Source: Opisthocomus hoazin
Lineage: Eukaryota > Chordata > Aves > Opisthocomiformes > Opisthocomidae
DNA length: 64,000 nucleotides
Assembly: GCF_030867145.1 (NCBI RefSeq)
Contig: NC_134414.1
Span: 81,272,504 to 81,336,503, forward strand
Direction: 5' to 3'
Below the pieces are notes generated by a model. It was not told the origin of the DNA. It saw only the letters and a program-made list of their open reading frames with translations, and searched no databases. Position numbers and translations under genes: made by a program. Below, piece by piece: positions 1 through 13,560 of the stretch. Each line of letters begins with the position of its first letter. Position 1 is the stretch's first letter.

Positions 1-3000
1 GAGAATATGCAGGTGGCCAGAGGAGATGAGTCTGATCACCTCCAGGGAAGAGAAAATTTGCAGTGTCTTCTGCATAACTGTGACCAAGTACATTTTACTG
101 TTGAGTGAGGCTTATGTGATAGAGTGTAGAAATGACTAAGTAATGGCTTGCATGCCTAATTCTCATTTTTAGAAGAGGCTTAGAGCAATATTCTCAACAT
201 GACTTCAGTGCTGCCGTGTACAACAGAGCAAGAAAAAAAAAGTTATTTAAAGGAACAGCATCCATTGAAGTCTGGACAGGCATTTGTTGTATATACAGTG
301 TATGATGCTTTTATGCACAGGGGGTCTCTAGGTGAAAGTCAGGCATGCTGGAACATCAGGAGTTATGTCCTGTGCGCGTAAAAACTCTTCTGCCCCTAAA
401 AGCCTGTTTCCTTTGGCTGGACATACTCATTCGACTGAAAGGTATTTCTGAGCCTGAGCACTACTTAAAACCATTAGCCTGAAAGCTAGTAGAGGCCAGT
501 TCCACACAAGAGCACAGGCGGGAGCACAGGCTGCCTTTGGGGAGCTGGCATCTCCATGCTGAACCCGAGGTGGCACCCAGGCTCTCTGCATGCAGGCGCG
601 GGGGCATCACCAGTCCAAAGTGGATTCCACCCACCAAAACAGCAGGCTGAGAAACAAAACATTTCCAACAATTTGCAACACCAAATACAGACCCACATTT
701 TGCACCCTTCTCCTTTTTTTATGAATTAGAAAAAAAGTCTTGGACATATATGCATACATGTCCTTTCCACAGCCTTGAACTCTCTTCACCTAGGCATGTA
801 TGTGTTTTATTTTAGAAAACCTTACAGGGGAGGGAAGTGTTACTCCCTGCATTTGGGATGTTGATAGAGGAAGAGAAAATAGAAATGTCACTAACGTACA
901 CTTTGATACAACTGTTTCATAGCTCAAGCACCCAGATGTGGTGGTATTTGTTTAATCTCCTCTTTAAGAAGAGATACATCCAGGTTTTGAGCATAAAATG
1001 TGTCAAAAGTCCACACAAGCTAGAAATTGTATTGATCTAGTCCATTCTTCTCAGCAAAGCTGATCCAATAAAGCAGGACTTGACATGTTAGCGAGCCTGT
1101 GCTCCACAGACTTTTCCGTGGGAGATGCATGAACTACATAAATGACTTTAGTAACAAGGACCAGACCTCAAAGTTGACCAGCTCTCAGTGGATGGTGGGT
1201 TTCAGAAATAGATTTCTTCTTAGATTATTACTTAGATTATTACTTAGAAGGCCTGGTCACTCAGATCTTGGATTCCTTTCAGCAGAGTGGTCCAGCTTCA
1301 CCAAAAGGACTGGAAAGAGTATACATCCCAGCCATGTGCTTAGGGTATTATCCCAAAAAGTGGGAGTAGGGAGCCTAAACCTGTCCAGACTGAGGGGTCT
1401 TCCACTGCCTGGGCCAGCATTCTGGATTACTGCCCCAGGACCGCCTTGCCCAGCACTGCTCACGGCCACTCTGCCTCGTGCGGAGACCACTGCTGTGCCC
1501 GTGTGGGACGGGGCGCCGGTTCCTCCGGGCAGGCAGACCTGGCAGGGTGCTGCCTCATTCCCCCATGACAGCAGGTGTGGTACCCCAGCCCGCAGCCTGC
1601 AGAGCTTCGGGGCTGGCAGAGGGACCATGTGTTTAGGTTATCCAAGACAAGGGCGGGGTTGTCTCACCCAGCTCTGTGCATTTGCACTGCAGATGTCTGC
1701 ACCAGAGCTAGTCATTCAGGGCACTCTTGAATATAGGCAATGGAGAAAAACAGACCTTTACCTTTACCTACCTTTCTTTATCTAGGAGTTTTAGCAGCCA
1801 AGTAAGAGTTCCTTTTGCTGTACATCTGTAATAGATATACATGCTTGCATAGTTTTTTATGCAATCAAGGTTTAAAAAAAAATAAAGAAATAAAATCCTT
1901 ATTGTCTTGAAGTTAAGTTCCTCCACTGGCTTCCCAGGGATTATTTCCAGTGATAATGACTCCCAAGGCGTGCTCCTGAGAGGCACTGAGGAAAGCGTGA
2001 TCTGCACTTGGTGTTCGTCCTTTCACAGTCTACCACAAAAATAATCCGGATACTCTGGATACTCAGTGTAAGCAGGTGCTTAGTTGCTTTATTTGAATGG
2101 TGGCAAAAACATTCAGATGATTCCTTAAGCTAGGGCTACTTATTAGATCATTTCATATGTAGAAGCATCAGGGAGTTTTATATTAAACATAGTTGCAGGA
2201 TGGAGACTCAACTTCTTCTTGCCTTGACTCCTCTCACTTTCACATACAAAAACTGAATCAACTGTCAGTCTTTGTCAGCTGCCAGACTCGCTTCTCACCA
2301 TGAGCCTACAGGTAAACAGGAAGGAGTTTCAGTCTCACAACCTCAAAGCACGCAAAAAATATTGAATCAGACCTCCTAAAAACTAATCAGATTTGGTTTG
2401 CTTCCTAGATTGCTATTTTTTTAACAACAAACTTCTTTCAGTTCAAATACAGCAGGTTAGAAATAGAGCTGTTTTCCACTTATTGATCCTTAAGGCTACA
2501 AATATTTAAAATTTTACAACTTTTGCTCACCGCCATCTTTTAAGAACCTTTCCCTTCTAAAACTGGGGAAAGGAACTTTAAAAACAAAAAAAGTCAGCAT
2601 TTACTTTTTGTAAAAAAATACAAAAATTGACAGCCGTGGAGTATTATGTAATATAATGAGTATAAGCAGCAATTAATGCTGCTGTACAATATATTATATC
2701 GCAACATAATATAATGAAAAGAAAGTGGTGATTATTATTATTACTTCTACTTCTACTAAGTAATCAATTTGATGGGACTCATTTGGCCATGTTAACTATT
2801 TCTCAGCAATTATGCTCTAAGAAAACATCACTCTGAAGACCAATCATGTCTTTTAGAATTATTATGAGCAATGCTGTGAATTTTTATAGATTATTTTCCT
2901 TTGGGTGAAGTTCTTGGCCTCTGCAAGTCCACAGTCAGCTTCATACTGATCTCAATAAGGTCAGGAGTTCATCTTGCGAGTCTTCCCTGGAGCCGTCTCA

Positions 3001-6000
3001 AGCAGCCTGTGAGTATTTTGGTTCCTGCCTCTGTTGGTAAGAATCTGCACTTTGACTATATTCTCCTGGGAGACAGGGACATGACTTCAGGACATACCAA
3101 CCCCTTGCATAAAAATAGAGACAAAATAAATGGTCTTGGGGAGCTGCACTAAGGCTAAATGTGGTTATTTATTAACAGCAATGTTCTTCCCAGAGAAGCA
3201 AACAGTAACTTCTCTTCTGCAGCTCAGGAGAGTCGGTTAATGCACAATTGCAGGCTAACTACAGGACCTGCTTTGGGTCCCTCTGATGGACCAGCCTGGC
3301 AGTCAATGAACAGAGGAAGGTCTAACCACCGGAGGGCATTGCACAATATTAGCTGTGACATGAAAACAAGTGAGAAGCAAGCTGCCATTGCACTCTTCCC
3401 AAGGTACTTCACCTCAGCTTGAGGTGCATTGGGACACAAAAAGAGCTTGCATAGGTGTTGTTGGTGGTGGAGGGCTCTGTAAGCACAGTGACATGGGAGT
3501 GTGAATAGGGTGGTGGAGAGTGGGCAACCTTAAGAAAGAAGTCCTGTGCTTTGAGAGTGAGAAAATGTAAAGGCAAATCTGTATGGAAAGAAGGAGGAGC
3601 TGGGAGGACTGGAGAAGTGAGGGAAGGTGGTAGGAGCGATGGAGGCTGAGAGAAAGAGTCCCAGAACTGTGGGAGGAGGGCAAGCAGAATGGAGGGGAGG
3701 GAAGATGGTCTGGTGTTGTCCATCCTGTATCACAGCAGAGTGCAAGGAAAGGAGAATAGTTCTGCTTCTCTGTCATCCAGCACCAGGAGGTCTTGGACAG
3801 GTCTCCAGGGCTCAGGCTGGTAGGCAAGATCACCATGGCATGAAGTGTCCCCCAGCAAGGTGAGCTTTGCAGAGGGATGGAGGGAAGGCAGGAAACCAGT
3901 GAAAAGAAAGACGACTCCTGCCTCACAGCCAACCTGATATCTCCAAGCTCCCTAACAACCACCCACTTTCAGAGCTCAGAACTGAGTTGTGATGCCAACA
4001 GTGACAAGGACAGACAGAACACATTACTTCAGCGCTCCGTGTCCAGATGGCAAAACTCATTTTTGCCCATGCCGTTGAGCTGGCTGTGCTATGATGCCAT
4101 TACACATCTGATGAAACTCCAGACCTCAGCTATGACTGATTGTCCATTTCACTGCTAACACGCAACCACCTGTAGAGCTCTCCAGAAAGAAGGCGTTCCT
4201 CTTAACTCTCCAGGGAACAAGCGGACAACCTTCGTCAACTACTTCTAAAGGTAGATTCGGTATCCAGATGTGCTAGGCCCACGAAGAGGCAGTATGGTGA
4301 GAAAGAAAACCTGCCTAAAAGTTCTTCCTTGCACCAGGTGTGACCTGCTTCCTTGTCCAATGGCATGCACTTCATAGGGTCAAAGCATTTCAACTGATAG
4401 TTATTCATCCCCAAATATTCAGGTTCATGTAGTTTCGCCCAAGAGAAAATGAAGGGAAAAAACTCAAAGCCAGAAAGATTCATTTCAGTGTTTTCAAATG
4501 GCGTATTTTAATTTCAGCATAGGAAATTTCTGTCATAGGAAACGTCATAAGAGATGAGTGCTGTCTAACTCAGCGGCAACAGCAGTAGTACATGATATGG
4601 GTCTTTGCTTTGCTTGAGACTGGCCTTCCATTTCCTGGGGGACCATTTCAGTCATTGGACTGCAGCATAGTTTGGGGTGAGGATCTCTCCAACTATATCT
4701 ATTCTATCACATTCAGGGAAACTTCTTACTTTTACACTGAGGTGAGTGTCCTGGTTACACTCCGGAACCGAACTGTCTCGAGAGTTTGAGACTCTCAACA
4801 TCTCCTCCCCCTCCAAACGCACTCACACGGGCCCCTTGGTTACTACGCAAAACTGGAGGCATTCTCCAAGCGAGACTCCTGGCATGTGTTTTTCTTGCAG
4901 TCTGAGCAAGGGTTCCTGTGCTGTGTGGAGGGAGAGTGGGAACAGGTGAGTGAGACCTGTGCTGCGTGGAACAAAGGTGATGCTTGGATCGAGAACCAAG
5001 AGATGCCTCAGTTTCCTGCAGCTGAAACTCAAGCCCACTTTGTGAAGCACCAGAGCTCTGCTTCCAGGTCTGTGGCTGCCACCTCACAGCACTTCTCTGA
5101 AGCTGACACCGACATTTTTAGAAAAAAAAAGCCCAAGTGAAAAGATGTATTTGGGCTGAAAATAAAATTTTCATCAGCTCAAAATAAAATACGCATTTCT
5201 TGATTCACTGAAAAATTCTTGAAATTTTCATCCCCAATCCTCAGCACGCCAGAAGTTTTAAGGTTTTGGCCACCCTGTCATTGCAGTTTTGATCACTGCC
5301 TCCACTGCAGACTGCCGTGCAGTGCAGCAGTACACAAGCTCACTCTGAATAAACCACCTGCACAGCACAAGTGGCTAAAGCCTTAGCTCGAATTGACTCA
5401 GCTTTGAGAAAACTAATAACTGCTTTTGAAATCGCTTCAAAAACTGCGTGTTTGCTGACTGATTGCTGGTCTGACTAACCCCTACTAGGCAGATTTCAGT
5501 TTGATAATCCCAATACTCAGTCAGACTTTAAAAGTGACTTCCCTGTGCTATTATCTCTATTTTAGGGTATGAACCCCACATAAGTGGGTCTCGCTTAATT
5601 TTCCTGGGCAGTGTAAAGGGGCCATTAGATAGACAAAAAAGAATTAAAACAGGGATCAGAATTTCTTCCTTTGCATTTAATTACTGGAGGAATTTTCCCA
5701 CCAGCCATATAAAATCCTATTCTGTTTGTCATTTGTCTTTGTTAAAGATACATTTAAATCCCAGCCTAAGGACTGAACACTTGAGCACCTCCAGTGTTAT
5801 ATCTGTGGGAGAAGGGTTGGGAGGAGGCAGGATCCAGACCTCGGTCCGTCGAGTAACTTCATTTTGCAGAGGGAGCTTTCTCCTAGTCAGAGACAAGCAG
5901 AGTGATCAGAAGCTCCCACTGTGTTGAGCTGGAGGAAATGCACCCACTTGTTGCCGTTCTCCAGGCACCTGCTCGACCTGGGCCCCCAAGATTAGACAGA

Positions 6001-6520
6001 CACATGCTCTCTGTGGACATGGCCACACATCCATTTCTCTGAAGCCCTCTGAAAGAGTGGGTCAGCTCAAGCGACAAATTGCTGTGGTTCCGCAGAAGGC
6101 AGCAGTCTGGTGGTCGCTTGACACCCTTACAGTTGAGGCAATTGAGTGCTGGTCCAGAAGTGAGCTCTGTCTTGGTCCTCTGCCCCATAGTTCCCAGGAG
6201 ATGCTAGTAAGATTTCAAATGAAGTTGTCCCAAAGTGGACATATTCTTGGGTGTCAATTTCTAGGAGCATGCCTTGAAACCCCTGCGGACCCCACGAAGA
6301 CAGTAGCGGCAAGGTTTTGGTCAAAAACTGTGTTACTAGGGCCGTATAGGTTCCAGCAACACTTCTACTCGTGGTCATCAAGGTTGTTTGGTTACCTTAG
6401 CCACAAGCAAGGCTTGTTTCCTGCCAGACCGCAGCCAGCCCAGACACTTGAGTGAGCGGTGGGCAGACGGGCAGGAAACCAGTGCTTCCTGTCTGCCTGT
6501 TCCCTGATTAACCAAGTTCG
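1..6520. other. Non-coding flank, no gene recognised
   Basis: I see no exon set, RNA gene or intact mobile element here. Open frames are short and lack recognisable domains. A GC-rich patch lies at about 1.42-1.62 kb, a 12-bp unit (CTTAGATTATTA) is repeated about twice at 1,219-1,246, and simple ATT/ACT-rich sequence lies at 2,730-2,760. If synteny follows mammals, this stretch lies on the P2RY8 side of AKAP17A, but no P2RY8 coding exon (a single long GPCR frame) is present. Confidence 0.5.
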
Positions 6521-6524
6521 TGGA

Positions 6525-6590
6525 TATATCACTGAATGGTTTGGGTTGGAAGGGACCTTTAAAGATCATCTAGTCCAACCCCAGATGAAG
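6525..6590 (-). mobile_element. CR1 LINE 3'-end fragment
   Basis: The stretch reads GAATGGTTTGGGTTGGAAGG followed by a run close to 'GACCTTTAAAGATCATCTAG' and 'TCCAACCCC'. That is the reverse complement of the CR1 3' end. Only about 60 bp is recognisable, so this is a severely truncated relic in minus orientation. Confidence 0.8.
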
Positions 6591-9500
6591 GATGAGCAAG
6601 CAGGAAAGCCTTTCTTCAGGCTGTCCAGCTTCCTAGTTCCTTGTAACTGTGCTCTCTACCTCTCGGACAAAGCAGGCAGAAAAATGTCCGGCTCCTGTAA
6701 AAGTCAATACGCTCATCTCATGGAAGCAAAGTATTTTTCTGTCATTAAGATTAATGACTTTTAATGCTTTGGGTTTGGTTTTGCTTTTTTTTTTTTTTTT
6801 TTTGACAACTAAAGTGTTTCAGTTTTCTTTTGCACCTATTTGGAAAGTGGGCTTTTTTGGTTTTGTTGCGCAGATGTAGGATGTGACAAATTGGAATATG
6901 CCAAGTAGATGTTTCGGAGCAGCCATCAGCTCTAGCGCAGGAGCAGCAGGTGCTGAAGAACAAGTCTCTGGCTGTCTCGTACAGGACGATGGGTTCCTTG
7001 TGGGCTCTTGTTGTTCTTTTTTCCTTCTGTCCCCTTCTTGCACCACATAGCTACTGGGAAAATATATTCCCCCATGTTTCGGTAAGCAGATGCTGTCAGG
7101 TCTTGACTTCCACCAAAAATCGCTTGAAGACATGTTTGCTTCTACCCCCAGCACTAGGTGTGCAAGAAACATGACTTCCAACTGAACAAGCAGGGAAAGC
7201 AACAGGTGAAAGGGTTCTCAGCTGGCCAAGCACCAGCAATTCCACCTGCTGTCATCCAGGCCTTTAAGGACACCCCAGACTAGGCCTACCTGGAAGGTGG
7301 GAGAGCCTTTCTTTTTTTTTTCTTTTTTACTGTCACAAGTTGTTTTTCAGACGTTATGTAAGACGTCCTATTTGTCTCAAACTTCTCACTGATTACAAAC
7401 GGATTACAGGAAGGAAGCACTCCACCCAGTTTCTTAACTTATCATGCACCGTTGCTTAAAGGTGTCATCTGTGTCTCAACAGAAAACTGTTTTTTCCCCT
7501 TCTTTTTAAGAAAAAGAAAAGGGGTGGGGGGAATAAACCAGATGCTCTTACTGCTCATTAATTATTAATTGCATGGCAGTTACACCCAGAAAAGCTTCTG
7601 ATTTTTCCAGCCGCACATTTGCTAAGAAATCCTTTCGGCAAGGTACAAAAAGATTTAGTGTTATTTCTTGCAGAAAGGAAATGGAGTGCAAGAGGGAGAA
7701 GTCAGGTAGTGCACAGTTCCAAGGGGCTCCCTGCGGCAGCTCAAAGCAGAAATCTGGATCCTACAAGCATCAGTCAGTACTTTTAATCGTGTTATTATTC
7801 CTGCAGACCATCAGATAAAAAAAATAGGGTCAAACTGTGTTCCCATGCCTGCTGAGGTGGCACTAAAGCCATTGCAGCTCCTGGAGTGGTTCCACGCTTA
7901 CTGCCGTCCTCATGGGGTTACAGCTTTGCTCCTTACATCCACGTTGCTTTTTCTTGCAAAGCTGTGTGTGCAAAAAGCTCCCACTCAGGGCAGCAAAGGT
8001 ACTTTGGGGTGACTTGGGGAAGAACCCGGTCCATGCACGGCTCTCGGGGTGCTCGGGGCGCACTGGAGCAGGTGAAGAGGGAAAGCGAGGGGTACAGCAA
8101 CCCAAGAAGCGAGGAAAGAAGGTGGGCGCTGGGGAAGCCTTCATGGGAGTGCCCAGGGCAGCTGGGCGAGGAGAGCCGTCCCAGGGCACTTGCCGTGGCA
8201 GGGCTCCGCTCAGCTGCAGCTTGGCAGAGGAGCAGCAGCCTTGCACGCAAACCCACTGGCTTGGCTGCCCGGCACTGCTCCGGCTGCCGCACGGCTCGGG
8301 GTCCCTCAGGGCACAGCCAAGGCCCCGGAGCCCCTCTGGAGCTGGTGCTGCTCGGCAGCGGGCACGGGCCAAGTGCCAAACTTTGGGCAGCAGGTGAGGC
8401 GGAAAGGCCGGTGCCCGGAGGGAGAAGAGGTGCAGAGCACCAGGCTGATTTTCTGCTGGGCTATGCTTTGCCATATACTGCAGATACTAGGGGCTGCGCA
8501 AGAAGATCAGCCTTGCCCAGAAACGGCTGATAAGGGCACCGACACCATCAGAAAACATGCATACAATGTGTTAACACTGAACCCAGCAACAATGCAAATA
8601 CTGATGGCAAAGAGGAAACCGAATCCACGCAGACAGATTAAAGCAAATCTGTGGGCCTCTCTGCCATTCAGTTTTTAACTGCAGGCGCTGTCAACTCATC
8701 TGCACTTATCCTTGACCCAGGCGACAATGAATTCTGCTCTCAGTCCAGATATTTCTTTGCTGCATGACTGAATGTTTATTGTATTGTGTTCAGTCATTTC
8801 CTTTAACAATGCAAATGAGAAAGAAGCTTCAGAAGAATTTTTCTTAAGCCCAAGAAATGTGGTCCAGCAGGGTGCAGGGCCCCTGCACTAATGCATATGT
8901 TGCATTTCTAATTCAAAGACACTCATACGCAGGAGTATTCTGATGCCAAGGAAGGTCAGTTCCTTTCTTGCTGTTCACACTGAGCTGTATTTAGTGCCAA
9001 TAACTGTCCCCCAAAAGAAGTTCCAGTCATGTTCTGGCAGAGAGCAGTGCACACTCTTCTGTGGTTTTTGCAATCTGAGCTCCAAAGTAGCCGTCTGTTC
9101 AGGTCTCAAATAAAACTGTAATGTGTATCTATTCCAGATTAAATGTATTTTCAGTTCTGCAATTCTTCTCTCAGGAAGTTCTTGGCATATCTTCATTTCC
9201 ATTGCATGTCTCAGGAATGCATCTGCATCTCTTCATTTGTGCCTTTTGTTGAAACTCTTTGCAGCACAATAACAAACAATGGGATCAAAGCGGAGACTGT
9301 TTAATGCCAGCGAAAGCTTGTATAACCCCAAACAAACTCTTCAGTTTGGCAATATAGGCTAACTGGATTACTGTTATCACTGTACCAAGCATATAGCACA
9401 TCATAAAAATCTTCCACAAAACAAACTTGAAAGCACTAGTTTGCTTTTTGGTTTCCCCAAATTGAATACGAGGGGAAGTAGGAAGTTTTCAGTAAGGAGT

Positions 9501-12500
9501 TTTTGAATAATTGCAATGCCATTGCTAGTGAGGGGGGACAAAGCACAAAAAGACCTGTGAGCCAAAGCGGCGCCTCCAAGGTAAGCAGCGTTTCTCAAGG
9601 AAAACATCGTTCAGGGCAACAAACGCACCAAAGTGAGCTGCTGTCTGCCATCCCTGCGCTGAAAAGTGCGGCGTATCTTCCTAAGCGGAAGCAAAGAGTT
9701 GAAGAAGACGCACACCAGAGGAGCAGTCCTGAACATCTCAGACATTGGCAGCAGCGAGTGGCCAGTTCCCAGGCAGCGGCCGAGGCTACTGCGTGTGGCC
9801 TGAGTTGGAGCATCGCCTGCTCCCGCAGAAGGCAACAGCCGCAGGGTGACAGCGACTGAGGCCAAGGAGCCGGCTGCGTCCTGGCGACGGGCAGGCAACG
9901 CGAAAGGGGAGCCTTGTGCTACACAGGGCAGTGTCAGGCGAAAGGGGAATTTCACAGAGGGAGACCAAGGCACCCAGCAGCGACAGGGGACCTGCCCGGA
10001 GCCGGGGCTGGTGGGGAAGTGAGCAGCCGGAGAGCTGGTGAGACAGCACACAGCGGTCACTCCTGGGCATCTCCCCTGGTTTGGTAGCTAATGCTGCCAC
10101 AGTGGCAGGCTGCGCTTGGTGATCTCTTCTGAAATTACCCTGCTAGATAAGAATAGAAGACCTTTTTCAAGAAAGAAGGCTGAATGGGTAAAGAATAAAC
10201 CCTTTTCTTTTTCTTTTAATTTATATATATATATATATTACAGCAACAAGTTCCCTTACGTGTCAGAAGCCCTTTCACTTATTTATTTTCATTTCAGTAT
10301 ATACTATGTACTTTCATCCATAAATCAAAATTTTTAAGTTATCGTCTGCAATGTTAAGTATGTCTTCCACTCGTAATAGCAATTTCGGCATTTGCATGTA
10401 ATGCATCAGGAAAGGATGTTCTTTTAGGTACTCTGAATAGCTGTTCCACCAAATAAATGTTTCCATTAATGTACGTTTTTACCCCCACTCGATTATTATT
10501 CCTCTCTCGTCTCCGAGTCCCACCTTCTCTTGTTACTCCGCATTCAGTCCAGTTCTTGCTCACAGGATTCTGGTTAGAAGGTGATTTACATGTTTAGATT
10601 GCTTAAATTTAGTGGGATTTAAACCTGTTGGTCCTTTTTTTTGATAAGGCATATTGTCTCAAGTGGGGGCAAACCCCTGGTTGTTGACAGAGGAAGGGGC
10701 TCTTGTGTGCTTTTCATGGGTCCTGGTTTGCATCACCAGGAGGTGAGGTGCCTCTCCCTGCCTCTCCCACCCATGACCAGGGCATTTACAGCTTGCAAAA
10801 TGGAGAGGCGGCGGGGGGAAACACTCAGCCCCGGCATGGGCCTGTTCTGGGGTCTTGCCAGTTAATGTCGTGGTGGGGAAGCACTGGCTAAGGCAGCCGT
10901 GAGGAACACCTTTACAGCACTTATGCCACAGGGGTCATTCTCGAGACCAGAGGTGGGGGCCATCAGCCTAAAGACAACCTCTGCTTTTCGGCCACCCCGC
11001 TCCTCGTTTTCAGCGGGCGGCTCAGCCTTGCTGAGTCCCGTCACCCCCGTGAAGGCGGGGAGGTCACTGCTTGCTGCTCCTTGTCCCGTGCTCCTTGTCC
11101 TTCCCAGCGTGAACACCGCGCAGCTCCCGCCTTCCCTCCCTGGGTTTCCTCCCTGCATGCTACGTGGGGTTTCACTTCTTCGTCCCTCACCCAAGAGGAG
11201 CCACTCGCCACCTCAGAAAAACGAATTTTGCACCTGCCACGGCTACTGCTGTTGCCAAGTTACGGAGGTGCGAAGCACGAGGGGAGACGGGGAACAGTGC
11301 CTCCTGCTGTCCTCTGCCATGGTGCCAGGCTCCCGGAGCAACCAACACCTGCGTCCTCAGTTATTTGAGGGGCACTGCAGTCCTCCGGCAGGCTGTTTGC
11401 TGTCACACACTGATACTACAGCCCTGACGGCAGCAGCCACGCGCCACTGAACCCCCTTCTCCCTCCGCTGAAGGCAAGGGAACAGGGCGCCGAGGGGGGC
11501 TCACACCTCCCTGGCCGGCAGCAAGTGTGGGAGCATCCGCTGTATCGGCACTGAAATACACCCATGAGTGAGCAAAGGAACCTGAAGACATTTGGGGGAA
11601 GGCCCCAGCATATTTTTGTAGCTCTGATGGAGACACCGAAAGCAGCTACAGCTATCCCAGCAGAGGGGGCCAACCTGCTGGTCTCCTGCCAGCCGCTTCT
11701 TCTCCTATGTGACCTGGAGCCCTCTGGGGAAGCTGGATCCAGTGGCAGAGAAACAAGCCTGTTAGGCTGACTGAGAGTGAAAATTCAGTCCAAAAGCATC
11801 TGCAGCAGCATTTTCCTTGGTCCTCACTGTCCAATTCAGCACTGAACAAACTCCTAAGAAGCAGCTAGGAGCCACATGAGAAAAATGCAAAATTTATAAA
11901 AGTATATAATTAATTCCGAGGAATTCTTCATTTCCTATGTTGTTTGGCACTATGGCTGTGTGAAAAGGCCACTGCTAGGGCCTGAAGCAAACTTTCCTCT
12001 GGGTTTGAATTCTTTTTCCCCATCTAATGTCGAAGTATCTTTAACCTCAACTTTAAGGCCTTGGAGGGAAATGCAAGGATTTTGAACTTACAGTGGCAGC
12101 TAGACGGCAGGCAGCTTTTCAAGTCTCTGACCACATGTAAGCCTCCAGAAGACCAAAATATTTTGTGTTTCCCCAGTTCCCACAGCATGGACTAATTTGT
12201 ACTGGATTTCTTACCCTGCAGACTCCTCCTGCCCCACCTCAGATATGGGGGATATCATTCACCTTCCGTGTTGCCTCCCACAAACATAGACGAGGGGCAG
12301 CCTCAGCTCTTATGAATATGTAGCGACCTGTTTGTAGTTTCTGATTCTAGAAACATAGCTGCAAATGTGAGAGGCTGAGTCTTTAACGAGCCGGTGGCTG
12401 GAGATGATAAGAGCTACTTCCTGCAGGTTTCAGCTCCATCTATTGTTTTTCGTAACAATGGGGAAAAATGAAATGTGTTTTCTAAATCAGCAATTTTATG

Positions 12501-13560
12501 ACACAGTTTGTTTGCATTCTTATAACTTATAAAGGAGAAAGAATTTGAGCAAACAGGATAAAAATTAAGGCTAGTACGTCAATAATTGCTGCTCACTGAG
12601 CTAGATTGAATGCATTTAAATGTAGTTGTTCAGTAGGCTGATTTTCTTCATCACACATGTAGAAGCCTTGGTTGGCATCACCTTCCCTCCCCATATGAAG
12701 GCACACACCTTCACAACCGTGGAACCCTGAAACCGTGCTCCCACATGCAGCGAGATCCTCCTCCAAATCAAAAGTCCCTGGCCCCCCTCTCTCGAGGTGA
12801 GCTGTGCTGCCTCTTCCCCAAGAGCAACAGCCGGCACCACAAACGTCCTCCCGCTCGCTCCTACCAGCAGGACAAGGCCAGAGCAAATAACTGGTGTCCC
12901 GAGGAGGGGGAAAGAAGCAGCAGGAGGGACAGCCAGCCTGGCCCCTAATCTGAGTGCCTGCAACGCTCCTCTGTGATTGTAACTTATGCCAGGAAATTCA
13001 GATTTGCTGATTTCCAGGTCTCTGCTCCTTATCCCCCCTCTCCCCAGCTTCTTTCCCTTCAGCAGGCTCTGGCTTGATGCAGCGCGGGGCTCTGTCCCAG
13101 TAAACACATTTTCAAACTGCTGCAGAGTATGCACAGCCCCACCGACCCAATGCAAAACTGAAGCGTGCTGCTCCCAGGGCAGCTGAGACTGCGACTCGGG
13201 GAGCCTGGGAGGTCTTTGAGGACCTGTCCGGCCTCTGTTTTGGCTGTCAGATGCAACAGAAACTGGAGAGCTGTGGCCAGCATCAGGGACTTGCCACATC
13301 TTGGCCAAAGCCCAGACACAAGCTAGCACTGGACGGCAGATGTGCAGGAGCAATTGCAACGCAAACACGTTCCTCAGCCTCCTCTTCACTGTCGCCGCTA
13401 CTTTACTTGGCTCCGACTTGGCCACTGGCATAAAACGGTCGGATTAGCCATGAACAATGTCTCCCACGTTCAGCTACCGCTTGTACCTACTTTCACCCTT
13501 GTCTTGTTAGCAAAAATACCATTTCCTTTTCATCTTCCTCCACACCATCAGCCCAGATAA
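6591..13560. other. Gene-free stretch with GC-rich, CpG-containing patches
   Basis: No gene is recognised. Three patches are much richer in GC and in CpG than their surroundings: about 8,020-8,440, 9,570-10,070 and 10,870-11,550. They contain long open frames in several phases, as expected from stop-codon depletion in GC-rich DNA, so those frames are not evidence for proteins. A (TA)9 run lies at 10,222-10,239 and a 19-nt T run at 6,785-6,803. The patches could be enhancers or an alternative upstream promoter of a neighbouring gene; nothing in the sequence decides this. Confidence 0.4.

Noticed and set aside
1099-1785. 228-codon open frame on plus strand
   Set aside because: It lies over a GC-rich, stop-poor patch, with competing open frames on the other strand, no recognisable domain and no splice or promoter context.
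3414-3962. 182-codon minus-strand Ser/Pro-rich frame
   Set aside because: Low-complexity translation of purine-rich (GGA/GAG) sequence with an equally open neighbouring frame.
7886-8530. 214-codon plus-strand frame overlapped by a 203-codon minus-strand frame
   Set aside because: Several mutually exclusive long frames in one CpG-rich patch are typical of composition, not of coding.
12616-13431. 271-codon open frame on minus strand, the longest in the left half
   Set aside because: Composition is irregular with no domain or repeat pattern, and overlapping open frames on both strands suggest GC-driven stop depletion.
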